From NCBI RefSeq assembly GCF_032271945.1, contig NZ_CP130319.1:451001-515000 (forward strand): a stretch of DNA of 64,000 bases. Direction: 5' to 3'. The stretch comes from Paenibacillus sp. MBLB1832 (GTDB lineage: Bacteria > Bacillota > Bacilli > Paenibacillales > NBRC-103111). The translations under genes and the position numbers were made by a program. Shown piece after piece: positions 1 to 8,719 of this stretch. A model generated the notes under the pieces. It did not search any database. It saw only the letters and a list, made by a program, of their open reading frames with translations, and had not been told where the DNA came from. Position 1 is the first letter of the stretch. Each line of letters opens with the position of its first letter.

Positions 1-1
1 C

Positions 2-289
2 CTCCACATCCACTTGGATGAGCAGGAGATCACCTCCGCGCTCGAAATCGCGCAGGCGCACGGCGGGCGGCTCATCGATCAGCCGCAGCAAAGCGAAGGC
101 GCGACGTACGCCATGGCGTACGATCTGGAGGGTGGAATCCGCATCCCTGCGCATACCGTGAATGAGGACTGGGCTGACAGCTACGCAGCGTCGGCGATCG
201 ATCGGGATGCGGTGCCGAGCGATGATGAGGCCGCGTTCGATCCATCGTCCGACGATTATAATCATTTTAGCGCGGGAATACGGATTTAA
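2..289 (+). CDS. Unknown acidic protein, C-terminal part (cut by window edge)
   Basis: The reading frame is open to the left edge, so the true start lies outside; about 95 codons are visible, ending in TAA at 287-289. The visible part is acidic with an Asp/Ser-rich tail. Residues around ALEIAQAHGG and ATYAMAYDLEG have a spacing faintly like the end of a VOC/glyoxalase fold, but this is too weak to name the protein. A hairpin terminator follows directly, so it is the last gene of its transcript. That it is coding rests on the open frame and the terminator placement. Confidence 0.6.
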   Translation, partial: LHIHLDEQEITSALEIAQAHGGRLIDQPQQSEGATYAMAYDLEGGIRIPAHTVNEDWADSYAASAIDRDAVPSDDEAAFDPSSDDYNHFSAGIRI

Positions 290-306
290 GCGGACAGTTG
301 CAGAGG

Positions 307-337
307 GGCCCGAGGATAAGATTCTCGGGCCTTTATT
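307..337 (+). terminator. Rho-independent terminator
   Basis: Perfect 8-bp stem GGCCCGAG/CTCGGGCC with a 9-nt loop, followed by a T-rich stretch, 18 nt after the stop of the preceding gene. Confidence 0.8.
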
Positions 338-448
338 GTTGTCTGGGGCTATAACTTTATTTTCGCCGCGAGGGCTTGGTGTGGAACCTTTCACCACTCA
401 CAAGCGTCTGGTGTAGTAGGAGCGTTAATTGAAGAAGGAGTGGTTGGG

Positions 449-1240
449 ATGAGAAGGATGAGGCAAGTGGCCATCGTTGTGGCGATGGTAAGCACCCTGG
501 CAGCATGCAGCTCGAAGACGAATGAAGGCGGTGTTGCAAGCAGCAGTTCACCTGCGGTTCAGCCTTCGGCAAGTGTTACACAGACGCCTTCACCGACAGG
601 AACGCCGCAGCCGACAGCGGCCTCGGCCTCATCAACGCCAGCGCCGACAGCCAAGCCGCAAGCGACCGCAAGCACGAAGCCAACCCCTGCGCCCGCCGCA
701 ACAGCCCCAAGCTTTTCGACACCAGCGGAAGCAAAGAAGTTAATAGAAGCTAGGGCACAAGAAGTCGTCGCCGCGCTCAAAGAGAAAAATATAACAAAGC
801 TAGCCAGCCTTGTTCATCCGCAGAAGGGCGTACAATTCTCGCCTTATTCCTATCTACGTCCTGCAACGGATGTTCAGGTACAAGGCAGCAACCTTGCCGC
901 GCTTTGGGCGAGTACGAGTCTCACCCACTGGGGGACTTACGATGGTTCGGGTAATCCGATCGATCTCACGTTCCCGAACTATTGGGCCAAATTTGTATAT
1001 AACGCCAACTTCGCGTCCGCGCCGCAGATCAGCTACAACACGATTATCGGCAAAGGCAACATGACGAATAATGTTTTCAGCATATATCCGACATCCACCT
1101 ATATCACCGTCGAGTATCACTTCCCAGGTTTCGACCCTCAGTATCAAGGGATGGATTGGACCAGTTTACGGCTTGTTTTTGCCTATTCGGGGTCACAGTG
1201 GTATCTCGTCGCGATCGTGCATGATCAGCACACAATTTAG
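449..1240 (+). CDS. Secreted lipoprotein with Ser/Thr/Pro/Ala-rich linker
   Basis: 263 residues. ATG 449 was preferred to the in-frame GTG at 440 because GAAGGAG (434-440) sits 8 nt before it. The N-terminus is a lipoprotein signal: basic MRRMRQ, a hydrophobic stretch, then the lipobox LAAC near residue 20, so it should be anchored to the outer face of the membrane. A low-complexity linker rich in T, P, A and S (about residues 25-90) leads to a globular domain of some 165 residues rich in Tyr, Phe and Trp. I do not recognise that domain. The gene stands alone between two terminators. No function is assigned. Confidence 0.75.
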   Translation: MRRMRQVAIVVAMVSTLAACSSKTNEGGVASSSSPAVQPSASVTQTPSPTGTPQPTAASASSTPAPTAKPQATASTKPTPAPAATAPSFSTPAEAKKLIEARAQEVVAALKEKNITKLASLVHPQKGVQFSPYSYLRPATDVQVQGSNLAALWASTSLTHWGTYDGSGNPIDLTFPNYWAKFVYNANFASAPQISYNTIIGKGNMTNNVFSIYPTSTYITVEYHFPGFDPQYQGMDWTSLRLVFAYSGSQWYLVAIVHDQHTI

Positions 1241-1274
1241 ATATATTGAATTTATAGTACCAATACAAAAGGTG

Positions 1275-1321
1275 AAAACCGAACTTGGCCTGTTTCAAAA
1301 AAGGTCATCGTTCGGTTTTTT
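1275..1321 (+). terminator. Rho-independent terminator
   Basis: Perfect 10-bp stem AAAACCGAAC/GTTCGGTTTT followed by T residues, 35 nt after the lipoprotein stop. Confidence 0.85.
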
Positions 1322-1343
1322 CAGCGTTAAGCAAAATTAACCA

Positions 1344-1372
1344 TTGACAGATAACGTGAGATGTCATATTAT
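1344..1372 (+). promoter_or_regulatory. Sigma-A promoter of the symporter gene
   Basis: TTGACA (1344-1349), a 17-bp spacer and TATTAT (1367-1372): consensus -35 and a one-mismatch -10, about 65 nt before the start codon. Confidence 0.8.
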
Positions 1373-1436
1373 TGTCACAATTAATCCAAGTGACTTAGTG
1401 GGGATAAAATTCAAATTCAACAAGGAGATGGTCATC

Positions 1437-2792
1437 GTGCAAAACAATTTAGTAACAGCGTTCCAGACGAATTGGGTCAGTCTTGTGGTTTCGATCGTGA
1501 TTATCGGCTTTCTTGCTTTTCTAGGTAAAAAGAAAGTCAGTTTCGGTAACCGTGTATTTATCGGTTTAGGGCTTGGGCTTGTGGCGGGTGTCATTTTTAA
1601 CTTAACAGGCTTGCAGTACAAGAGCGTTTCGACAATCGGTACGATTTATGTCAACTTGATCAAAATGCTCGTTATGCCGCTCGTATTCATTCTTGTCATC
1701 AACAGTATTTCATCGCTGTCCAGCATGGCGCAACTTCGTAAGCTCGGCGTCAAAACGATCGGCTGGTTCCTTCTTACGACAGGGATTGCCGCGTTGATCG
1801 GTTTGTTGGTTGCACTAGCGATTGATCCAGGCAATGGGATCGCGCAAGCTGTTCCGAAGGATTTTAAAGCCAAAGAAATCCCAACCTTCTCACAAGTTAT
1901 TCTGGACCTAGTTCCGACTAACCCAATTAGCGATATGGCTAGCGGCAAAGTCGTGCCGGTTCTGATCTTTGCGATTTTCGTAGCTGTAGCGATCGTGCAA
2001 GTGGGTTCCAAAAAGCCCGACGTCGTTGCACCTTTAAAGTCTTTCATTTCATCAGCAACGGGTGTTATGCACCAAGTTGTGAAATATGTCATTCGTTTGA
2101 CACCATACGGCGTGTACGCGTTGATCGGTGCGATGGCAGCGAAATACGGTTGGGAAACGTTAGAGCCGTTAGCTAAAATCATTCTGACTTCCTACGTTGC
2201 ACTCATTATCCACTTCGTTCTCGTGTTTGGCGGTCTTGTATTGCTTGTGGCGAAAGTAAATCCAATCAAATTTTTCAAAAAAGCGTACCCTACGGTTGCG
2301 GTTGCCTTCACAACACGTAGCAGCTACGCAACGCTGCCTGTGAACTTGGAAGTTATCACGAAACGCCTTCGCGTTTCACCGCGTATTGCCAGCTTCGTGG
2401 CACCGCTTGGGGCAACGATGAACTTCAACGGCTGCGGCGGGGTTTGGCCGGCGGTTGTCGCGATTTTCGTAGCGAAAGTATACAACTTACCGCTTGGCAT
2501 TTCCGAGTATGCCCTGTTGATTCTCGTGAGCGTAATTTCCTCCATCGGGGTAGCAGGTGTACCAGGACCAGCTTCGATCTCTACGACAGTAGTTTTGACG
2601 GCGCTTGGCTTACCGCTTGAAGGTATGGGTCTAGTTCTAGGCGTAGAAGCGCTGATCGACATGGGTCGTACAGCCGTGAATGCAACGGGAACGACAGTTA
2701 CCGCGTTGTTAGTGGCTGAGTCCGAAGGCGAGTTCGACCGCGCGGCGTTCGACCGTGATGAGGAAGATGAGCTTGAGCTGGCAACAGCTTAA
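1437..2792 (+). CDS. Cation:dicarboxylate/amino-acid symporter (DAACS family, TcyP-like)
   Basis: 451 residues, multi-pass membrane protein. GTG 1437 is chosen: AAGGAG (1422-1427) lies 9 nt upstream, and the longer frame would begin inside the promoter -35 box. Family marks are NLIKMLVMPLVF in the N-terminal half, a Ser-rich segment RSSYATLPVN (hairpin 1), the NFNGCGG segment, and IDMGRTAVNATG near the C-terminus, which carries the conserved substrate/cation-site Asp-Arg-Thr-Asn pattern. The best remembered relative is the Bacillus L-cystine symporter TcyP, but glutamate and dicarboxylate carriers share these motifs, so the substrate is open. The C-terminal tail is strongly acidic. Monocistronic, with its own promoter and terminator. 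Confidence 0.85.
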   Translation: MQNNLVTAFQTNWVSLVVSIVIIGFLAFLGKKKVSFGNRVFIGLGLGLVAGVIFNLTGLQYKSVSTIGTIYVNLIKMLVMPLVFILVINSISSLSSMAQLRKLGVKTIGWFLLTTGIAALIGLLVALAIDPGNGIAQAVPKDFKAKEIPTFSQVILDLVPTNPISDMASGKVVPVLIFAIFVAVAIVQVGSKKPDVVAPLKSFISSATGVMHQVVKYVIRLTPYGVYALIGAMAAKYGWETLEPLAKIILTSYVALIIHFVLVFGGLVLLVAKVNPIKFFKKAYPTVAVAFTTRSSYATLPVNLEVITKRLRVSPRIASFVAPLGATMNFNGCGGVWPAVVAIFVAKVYNLPLGISEYALLILVSVISSIGVAGVPGPASISTTVVLTALGLPLEGMGLVLGVEALIDMGRTAVNATGTTVTALLVAESEGEFDRAAFDRDEEDELELATA

Positions 2793-2795
2793 ATA

Positions 2796-2846
2796 AAAAA
2801 AGACGAACGGCACGCCAAGAGGGTGCATGTTCGTCTTTTTTTTTTT
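2796..2846 (+). terminator. Rho-independent terminator
   Basis: 12-bp stem AAAAAGACGAAC/GTTCGTCTTTTT followed by a run of T, just after the symporter stop. Confidence 0.9.
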
Positions 2847-2880
2847 GTGCGGGTGCTGCTGCTTGCTGTGAAGCAGCAGG

Positions 2881-3224
2881 CAGAGATAGTCGAAAAAATC
2901 GACTAACTCTAGTGAAACAGAGGCTCAGCAGGCAGAGATAGTCGAAAAAATCGACTAACTCTAGTGAAATAGAGGCTCAGCAGGCAGAGATAGTCGGAAA
3001 AATCGACTATCTCTAGTGAAATAGAGGCTCAGCAGCTTGAGATAGTCGAAAAAATCGACTAACTTTAGTGAAATAGAGGCTCAGCAGGCAGAGATAGTCG
3101 AAAAAATCGACTAACTCTAGTGAAATAGAGGCTCAGCAGGCAGAGATAGTCGGAAAAATCGGCTATCTCTAGTGAAATAGAGGCTCAGCAGCTAGAGATA
3201 GTCGAAAAAATCGACTATCTCTAG
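2881..3224. repeat. Seven-copy 52-bp tandem repeat with internal palindrome
   Basis: Copies begin at 2881, 2933, 2985, 3037, 3089, 3141 and 3193, exactly 52 bp apart. Each holds a hairpin, GAGATAGTCGA, about 5 nt, then TCGACTATCTC (some copies CTAACTC, giving one mismatch), plus a 25-bp connector around GTGAAATAGAGGCTCAGCAG. The array fills the space between two convergent genes and touches the stop codon of the flavoprotein gene. The rest of this 430-bp gap holds only the symporter terminator. Related arrays lie at 26312-26440 and 44166-44288. Confidence 0.95.
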
Positions 3225-4487
3225 CTAAGCCTCCTGCATAGCCGCATGCGTGCCAGCCAAGTACCCCGTCGAGAAAGCCGCGGTAATGTTATATCCACCT
3301 GTGTATCCATGAATGTCGAGGATCTCGCCGCAGAAGTAGAGCCCTTGCTTGAGCTTGGACTGCATCGTGCTCGGATCAACTTCTTTCAACTGAACGCCGC
3401 CGCCAGTGACGAAGGCTTCTTCGAGGGACAGCGTCCCCTTCACGATGATCGGGAAGGCCTTCATGAGCTTGCAGAGCTCGAGCCATTTCTGTTTAGGAAT
3501 GTTGTCGTACGTGAGCTGCTCGTCCAGTTCGGAAGTCGCCAACAACAGCGGGATCAGCCGCTCCGACAGCAGGGACTTGAGCACGTTCTTGATCGCCTTC
3601 TTCGCGTCATTCTTCACAAGCGCCATACTCGAATTGTATAACTCGTCGGCGCTCAGATCCGGGAACAAATCCACCGTTACGCACACTTCTTTGCGTTCTG
3701 ACTTGTTCAGCTCCTTCACGACGAACTGACTGCATCGCAACGCAATAGGCCCAGAGAGACCGAAGTGCGTGAACAACATATCGCCGCGGTGGGCGATGAC
3801 GGCCTTGCCCTTCGCGTTCAACACGCTCAGTGTCACGTCGCGAAGCGACAGTCCTTGCAGCTCGCGGCTGCGGATGAAAGCTTCCTTGGAGGTTAACGGA
3901 ACCTCCGTCGGAAACAGCGGCGTGATCGTATGCCCGCCCGCCTCGGCCCACGCATAACCGTCTCCTGTGGAGCCGGTATGCGGCACCGAACAGCCGCCGG
4001 AGGCGACGATCACAGCGCGGCTGTTCACCGTCTCTCCGCCTTGCAGCTGGACGCCGCGCACGTGGTCGTCCGCGAACAATACCTTCTTGACCGGACTGTT
4101 CGTCCGGATCTCCACACCTTGTCGCCGCACTTGCCCGATCAGCGCGTCAACGACTGTCTTGGCTTTGTCGCTGACGGGAAACATACGACCGTTGTCCTCT
4201 TCTTTAAGGTGGATGCCGAGATTTTCAAAAAAATCGATAATATGCTTATTCCCGAAATGGGTCAACGCACTATAAAGGAAGCGACCGTTACCTGGGATAT
4301 GCTTGATCAACTCATCCATATCTTTGTTGTTCGTTACGTTGCATCTGCCGCCGCCAGAAATGCCGAGCTTTCGACCCAGCTTATCTCCTTTGTCCAAGAG
4401 CAGCACTTTGGCTCCTTCACGACTAGCCGCAATGCTAGCCATCAGGCCAGCAGAACCGCCGCCAATTACAATTACATCATACGTCAT
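3225..4487 (-). CDS. NAD(P)/FAD-dependent oxidoreductase, BaiN/HI0933 (YtfP) family
   Basis: 420 residues from ATG 4487; upstream in-frame starts lack a ribosome site, while GGGG lies about 10 nt before this one and the FAD motif then falls at the expected N-terminal position. [15 protein letters not shown] is the dinucleotide-binding GxGxxG fingerprint; [12 protein letters not shown] is the second signature of the HI0933 flavoprotein family; the C-terminal [16 protein letters not shown] closes the FAD site. Expected to be a cytosolic flavoenzyme; most members are uncharacterised, and a few reduce bile-acid intermediates. It is divergent from the two-component genes and convergent with the symporter. 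Confidence 0.88.
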   Translation of the reverse strand: MTYDVIVIGGGSAGLMASIAASREGAKVLLLDKGDKLGRKLGISGGGRCNVTNNKDMDELIKHIPGNGRFLYSALTHFGNKHIIDFFENLGIHLKEEDNGRMFPVSDKAKTVVDALIGQVRRQGVEIRTNSPVKKVLFADDHVRGVQLQGGETVNSRAVIVASGGCSVPHTGSTGDGYAWAEAGGHTITPLFPTEVPLTSKEAFIRSRELQGLSLRDVTLSVLNAKGKAVIAHRGDMLFTHFGLSGPIALRCSQFVVKELNKSERKEVCVTVDLFPDLSADELYNSSMALVKNDAKKAIKNVLKSLLSERLIPLLLATSELDEQLTYDNIPKQKWLELCKLMKAFPIIVKGTLSLEEAFVTGGGVQLKEVDPSTMQSKLKQGLYFCGEILDIHGYTGGYNITAAFSTGYLAGTHAAMQEA

Positions 4488-4621
4488 TCGATTAGTGCCC
4501 CTGCCTCGCGAATTTTGTTCACATTGTGTAACGTAGTATCCTTGCATCATAGCATGCAGGGGGAGTTAAATTCAAAAGATACACACAACTCGGGGATAAC
4601 TTGTTGATAAATCGGACGAAT

Positions 4622-4702
4622 TTGTGGGTAACCACGGGTGTCCATGTGGATAAACTCAGTGAAAATGTGCATAAGTGCTATTTCCACCTAAATATATCCA
4701 CA
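4622..4702. promoter_or_regulatory. Cluster of DnaA-box-like 9-mers
   Basis: TGTGGATAA at 4645-4653 is a perfect DnaA box (TTATCCACA on the other strand). One-mismatch relatives lie at 4623-4631 (TGTGGGTAA), 4666-4674 (TGTGCATAA) and 4694-4702 (ATATCCACA). Four such sites in about 80 bp between divergent genes is more than expected by chance. The rest of the 374-bp gap (4488-4861) holds the promoter of the response regulator gene. Confidence 0.5.
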
Positions 4703-4758
4703 TTACCGTCCAATCCGATTTAATGTGATATCGTAGTACTCGGTTGCTAGCACTCGAC

Positions 4759-4814
4759 TTTCAGCAACTTTTCAGCCTCTGCTCAGATTGCTTTTAGGCA
4801 GGATATGGGATAAT
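4759..4814 (+). promoter_or_regulatory. Activator repeats and -10 of the two-component operon
   Basis: Hexamers TTTCAG (4759), TTTCAG (4770), GCTCAG (4781) and TTTTAG (4792) recur at exactly 11 bp. Eleven bp after the last comes an extended -10, TGG-GATAAT (GATAAT at 4809-4814). No good -35 is present, fitting an activator-dependent promoter. The same layout occurs at 7658 and 8720. Confidence 0.75.
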
Positions 4815-4861
4815 GATTGTAGAAGTCGTGTGAATAGGACATACGGGGGAGACGATAGCAG

Positions 4862-5545
4862 ATGCGTCAATTAAAAGGGATTAAAGTACTGCTCGTAGAT
4901 GACGAGCCTCATATTCTAGAATTTCTCGAACTGGGTTTAACGAACGAAGGCTTCGAGGTCATGACCGCACAGGATGGCATTAGTGCGATTACAGCTTGTA
5001 ATAAGTTTCAACCGCATATCGCAATTTTGGATGTGATGATGCCAGGGATGGACGGCTTTGAGGTATGCCGTATGATCAAAAAAACGGACAACGTCGCCGT
5101 CATTATGCTCACGGCCAAAGACGAGGTCGATGATCGGGTAAAGGGGCTCACGCTGGGAGCCGATGATTATATGATCAAGCCGTTCAGCTTTGAGGAGCTG
5201 TTGGCGCGGATTTATGCGCGGATTCGGAACCATTTTCCCAACTTGTTCGGAGAGGTTGTAATTGGTCCGATGCGTATGGATGATCGTCGCAAAGAGATTA
5301 GCATGCATGAACGCGTGCTGGAGCTGTCGCCAACGGAGTATGAATTGCTGAAATTTATGGCGATTAACCACGGGCTTGTGCTGAGCAAGACGATGATTCT
5401 GGATAAAGTGTGGGGCTATGATTTCGGTGGCGAAGAGAACATCGTTGAAGTGTACATACGTTCCTTGCGCGATAAGCTGGGCGACAAGGAACATAAGCTC
5501 ATTCGCACCATTCGCGGCGCGGGATATCGGATGGATCTAACATGA
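4862..5545 (+). CDS. OmpR/PhoB-family response regulator
   Basis: 227 residues. The receiver domain (about 8-118) has the acidic pair D13/D14, phospho-acceptor D57 in LDVMMPGMDG, T84 and K106 (KPF). A winged-helix output domain (about 128-225) ends in the typical VYIRSLRDKLG and RTIRGAGYRM. A GGGGGAG ribosome site precedes the start. The stop overlaps the kinase start by ATGA, so the two are translationally coupled. OmpR-type regulators bind tandem direct repeats of 11-bp period, and such repeats lie before this gene, before the gene at 7781 and before the operon at 8863. Autoregulation and control of both are therefore inferred. Confidence 0.93.
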   Translation: MRQLKGIKVLLVDDEPHILEFLELGLTNEGFEVMTAQDGISAITACNKFQPHIAILDVMMPGMDGFEVCRMIKKTDNVAVIMLTAKDEVDDRVKGLTLGADDYMIKPFSFEELLARIYARIRNHFPNLFGEVVIGPMRMDDRRKEISMHERVLELSPTEYELLKFMAINHGLVLSKTMILDKVWGYDFGGEENIVEVYIRSLRDKLGDKEHKLIRTIRGAGYRMDLT

Positions 5546-7077
5546 GAAAGCGCGGCTGGTTCGGGGATGCGTTCGTAACCCGCTCACTAAAGTTCCAACT
5601 GTTATCCCGAACGTTGCTGGTGATGTCGGCTTTGCTACTATTAATAGGCGTGTCTCAGTATGTGTACATGCAGCATTTTATGTATCAGAATAAAGCCGAA
5701 ACGATACGTAACCAGCTTGCGGCTTTGCCGCCAAACGTCTGGCTGCGTGCGGAGGAAGGGTTGGATAGGGGGACTAGCCTGTTCCTGCCTCGGCAAGATT
5801 TCGGAAGAGCGAATCGGCCTGATAATTTCAATTCCGGAGGCGAGACTAATCCCCGGATTTTTGTGCCTGATTTAACGATTGCTCTCATTGATGATAAAGG
5901 GACGTACAAACTTATTACTTCCCAAGATGAAAAGGCGACTTTGCAATTGGAGAAAGAAGAGTACTTGTCCATGATGCAGACGAAAACAAAAAAGCTGGAT
6001 CATCGCATTATGACGGACAGTGATGGGAATGAGCAATTGGTTGTTTTTCATCGGATCGGCGAGCCCGACCGTGGACGCGGATTTCAGGGGCTGATTCAGG
6101 CGAGCACCAGCACGGTTCAGATCAAGGATGTTCTACTGCGGCAGCTGCTGACGTTCGTGTTGCTATCCATGCTTGCGATGATTATCGGTTTGCTAGGCTT
6201 CCTGCCTGTGCTGCGGCGGACACTCGTTCCGCTATCGAATATGGTAGATACGGTGAAAAGCATCGATGCTGGAAACTTGAATGAGCGATTCCCTGATCAT
6301 CAGGGACAGGTAGAGATGGATCGATTGGCGCTTTCTTTCAACGGTATGCTAGAGCGGTTGGAATTTTCATTCGAGGCGGAAAAAGAAGCGAAGGAGGGGA
6401 TGCGCCGTTTTGCCGCGGATGCTTCACATGAGCTGCGGACACCGCTGACTTCCATTCACGGTTTCTTGGAAGTGCTGCTGCGCGGTGCTTATCAGCAACC
6501 AGAGCAGCTGCTGAAAGCCTTGAAAAGTATGCATGGCGAATCCGTACGCATTAATAAATTAGTCGAGGATCTGCTTCTGCTCGCCCGGCTGGATAGGAAG
6601 CCGTCTTTCCAGAAGACGGAAGGCTTCATGGACGACATGCTCCACGAGATGGAGCACCAATTGCGTCTACTCGCAGGGGAAAGAACGGTTACTTTCTTAT
6701 TGGAGCCAGAGACGCTGTGCAGCTACGATCCGGATAAAATGAAACAGGTTGTGCTCAACCTGTTCCACAACGCAGTGCAGCATACGCATCCCGAGACGGG
6801 CGAGGTGAGACTCTCGCTTATGAGAAAGGATGCGGTCGTAGAACTTGCGGTGAATGATAACGGCCCAGGCATAGCGCCAGAGCATTTCGCGCATCTGTTC
6901 GATCGGTTCTACCGAATCGATTCCTCGAGGGCGCGTCGCAGCGGCGGTGCTGGCCTCGGCCTATCGATCACACGCTCCATCGTTGAGCTGCATGGCGGAA
7001 CGATCGACGTCGAAAGCACCGTCGGCGAGGGCAGCACGTTTATCGTGCGGCTGCCTATGACGACGCTCAATGCTTAG
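5542..7077 (+). CDS. Membrane sensor histidine kinase (HAMP, HisKA, HATPase)
   Basis: 511 residues. A first membrane helix (about 20-40) and a second (about 198-222) enclose an extracytoplasmic sensor region of some 155 residues. A HAMP linker follows, then the HisKA domain with phospho-His296 in ADASHELRTPLTS, and an ATPase domain with N box (LNLFHNAVQH), G1 (DNGPGIAPEHF) and G2 (GAGLGLSI). Partner of the regulator it overlaps by 4 nt. The external sensor region and the envelope-export genes downstream suggest it reads a cell-surface condition; the actual signal is unknown. Confidence 0.93.
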   Translation: MRKRGWFGDAFVTRSLKFQLLSRTLLVMSALLLLIGVSQYVYMQHFMYQNKAETIRNQLAALPPNVWLRAEEGLDRGTSLFLPRQDFGRANRPDNFNSGGETNPRIFVPDLTIALIDDKGTYKLITSQDEKATLQLEKEEYLSMMQTKTKKLDHRIMTDSDGNEQLVVFHRIGEPDRGRGFQGLIQASTSTVQIKDVLLRQLLTFVLLSMLAMIIGLLGFLPVLRRTLVPLSNMVDTVKSIDAGNLNERFPDHQGQVEMDRLALSFNGMLERLEFSFEAEKEAKEGMRRFAADASHELRTPLTSIHGFLEVLLRGAYQQPEQLLKALKSMHGESVRINKLVEDLLLLARLDRKPSFQKTEGFMDDMLHEMEHQLRLLAGERTVTFLLEPETLCSYDPDKMKQVVLNLFHNAVQHTHPETGEVRLSLMRKDAVVELAVNDNGPGIAPEHFAHLFDRFYRIDSSRARRSGGAGLGLSITRSIVELHGGTIDVESTVGEGSTFIVRLPMTTLNA

Positions 7078-7078
7078 T

Positions 7079-7126
7079 AAGAGGGTGTTCCCACAGCCAT
7101 ACGGCAGTGAGGAGCACCCTCTTCTT
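7079..7126 (+). terminator. Probable terminator after the kinase gene
   Basis: 9-bp stem AAGAGGGTG/CACCCTCTT with a long loop; the T-tract is weak. Confidence 0.55.
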
Positions 7127-7155
7127 GCATGTACACCGCTAGCTATTCGCTAGCG

Positions 7156-7542
7156 CTAGTTCACCAGCTTGCGGCTGCGCGGGCGAAGTGCCCAGGAAGC
7201 CATGACTAGCGCAAGGAAGACCAGCGCTTGTGCAGCGACAGCGAAGCTGTCGCCATTCAGCAGATGCGAAGCCGCAGCACCTGTAAGCTCGAAGAAGAAG
7301 CCCGCGTACGCCCACTCTTTCAGGCGCGGAAAGCGGGGAATCAAGATGGCAATAACAGCCATCAACTTCCAGAACCCGAGAATCGTGAGGACATACTCGG
7401 GGTAGCCGAGCGCATCCAATGTGGCGATTTGCTGCTCACCATGAGTGATGAAGAAAAATCCGCCAATGACGAAGGAGGCAGGACCAAGAATGGTCGTCAC
7501 CCAGTATGCGATCAGTTTATTGCGTTCATTCCGATTAGCCAT
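7156..7542 (-). CDS. DoxX-like small integral membrane protein
   Basis: 128 residues from ATG 7542, preceded by AAGGGG about 10 nt upstream; the longer frame would start within the leader. Four hydrophobic segments and the motif ALGYPEYVLTILGFWKLMAVIAIL with a later AYAGFFFELTGAA match DoxX-like (DoxX_2) membrane proteins. Function in this family is poorly known. It lies between the kinase gene and the secreted repeat protein but points the other way, and shares its upstream region with the repeat-bearing promoter at 7658-7734, so joint control is possible. Confidence 0.8.
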   Translation of the reverse strand: MANRNERNKLIAYWVTTILGPASFVIGGFFFITHGEQQIATLDALGYPEYVLTILGFWKLMAVIAILIPRFPRLKEWAYAGFFFELTGAAASHLLNGDSFAVAAQALVFLALVMASWALRPRSRKLVN

Positions 7543-7657
7543 GTGTACAGCGCCCCTTATATACAAGTTTTACCTATTATATATCCTTATTCTACCACAA
7601 CAGCAATTAAAAAGCGAACATTTGTACGTAAAAAATCCGAATGAATACTATTTTGGT

Positions 7658-7734
7658 TTTCAGCCAATTCTCAGAAAGCTCTCATCCAACTCTCAGTTTA
7701 CACTCAGATGGGTTTCAGGTAAGGGGGCTATACT
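7658..7734 (+). promoter_or_regulatory. Activator repeats and -10 of the secreted repeat protein gene
   Basis: Six hexamers at exact 11-bp period: TTTCAG (7658), TCTCAG (7669), TCTCAT (7680), TCTCAG (7691), ACTCAG (7702), TTTCAG (7713). The -10 TATACT (7729-7734) follows 10 bp after the last. Sequence just past the -10 (CTTGGTTTTGT) is shared with the promoter at 8720. Confidence 0.8.
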
Positions 7735-7780
7735 TGGTTTTGTAAGCAACACAAATCCAAAGATGAGGTGGAAATCCATT

Positions 7781-8638
7781 ATGAAAAAAATCAGCAAAAA
7801 AATTCTCGCAGGTTCGTTAGTTGCATCTTTTGTTATCGGAGTTGGTTTAGTAGGAGCTCTACATAATGAAGCATTTGCAGATACAGCAGCAGGCACATCC
7901 ACAAGCACAACAGCACCAAAGGCGGATAAGGCTGGCAAAGGCTTCGGAGACCGCGGTCGTGGACCAATGGGAGATCACGCAGGCTTTCGTGGCGGCAATA
8001 TCATTAAAGAAACAGCAACGATCCTAGGGATTGAGGAAAGCGCTGTGCAGGATGCCTTGAAAGCAGACAAAACGTTAGCGGATTTGGCTGTTGAAAAAGG
8101 GCTGACGAAAGAAGACTTTTTACAAAAGCTCGTGGCAGCAGAAACGACGGCCATCACAGCTGATGTTACGGCTGGCAAGTTAACGCAGGAGAAAGCGGAC
8201 GAAATCATTAAAGGTCTGAGCGATCATATTTCAAAAGAAATTGAAGGCACTGGCTTCAAGGGAGGATTCCCTAGGGGCGGTAAAGGCGGACCTGGAGGAC
8301 CTGGGGGACAAGGCGGGCCTGGCGGTCATGGCGGCTTCGGAGGCGGTATGTTCGGCAATCCAGAGGCCGTTTCCACGATTCTCGGCATTACACCAGAAGG
8401 GCTGAGAACGGAGTTAGAAGCAGGCAAATCCATCGTTGATGTAGCTGCAGCGAAAGGCATCAGCGAAGATGATCTTATTAGCAAAATTAAAGACAGCATG
8501 ACAGATGGTATTAAAAAGTCAATCGAGACGAAAGGTACGGACCGTAAGCGTCCTGATGGAGGTCAAGGCCGTCCAGGACGTCAGGCTCCAGGCTCCCAGG
8601 CTACAACGCCAGCGCCAGCGCCAACTGCAACGAATTAA
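7781..8638 (+). CDS. Secreted protein with two repeat domains and a Gly-rich linker
   Basis: 285 residues from ATG 7781, with GAGGTGG about 10 nt upstream; the upstream in-frame extension crosses the promoter and is not used. It has a classical signal peptide (MKKISKKIL, hydrophobic core, cut near AFA-DT). Two related helical units follow: ILGIEESAVQDALKADKTLA... and ILGITPEGLRTELEAGKSIV..., joined by a Gly/Pro-rich stretch of GGPGGPGGQGG type. The C-terminus is rich in Pro, Thr and Ala. Such ILGI...GKS(I/L)..VA..KG units are common in secreted proteins of unknown function. It has its own repeat-bearing promoter and terminator, hence likely co-regulated with the export operon next door. It could be cargo, a wall protein or a signal for the kinase; none is proven. 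Confidence 0.82.
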   Translation: MKKISKKILAGSLVASFVIGVGLVGALHNEAFADTAAGTSTSTTAPKADKAGKGFGDRGRGPMGDHAGFRGGNIIKETATILGIEESAVQDALKADKTLADLAVEKGLTKEDFLQKLVAAETTAITADVTAGKLTQEKADEIIKGLSDHISKEIEGTGFKGGFPRGGKGGPGGPGGQGGPGGHGGFGGGMFGNPEAVSTILGITPEGLRTELEAGKSIVDVAAAKGISEDDLISKIKDSMTDGIKKSIETKGTDRKRPDGGQGRPGRQAPGSQATTPAPAPTATN

Positions 8639-8653
8639 TCGTGTCTAGCACAT

Positions 8654-8684
8654 CACCGTCAGGTACTTACCTGGCGGTGTTTTC
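8654..8684 (+). terminator. Rho-independent terminator
   Basis: Stem built from CACCG-CAGGTA and TACCTG-CGGTG with a single-base bulge, followed by TTTT. Confidence 0.75.
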
Positions 8685-8719
8685 GCATGCAGAGATACCT
8701 TATCCAAATTTGTCCATAT

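Noticed and set aside
2881..3224. CRISPR array
   Set aside because: Repeat period is regular, but the connectors are almost the same in all copies and no cas genes are in view.
7445..7780. N-terminal extension of the secreted repeat protein
   Set aside because: The extension would cover the activator repeats and promoter and hide the signal peptide; ATG 7781 has a good ribosome site.
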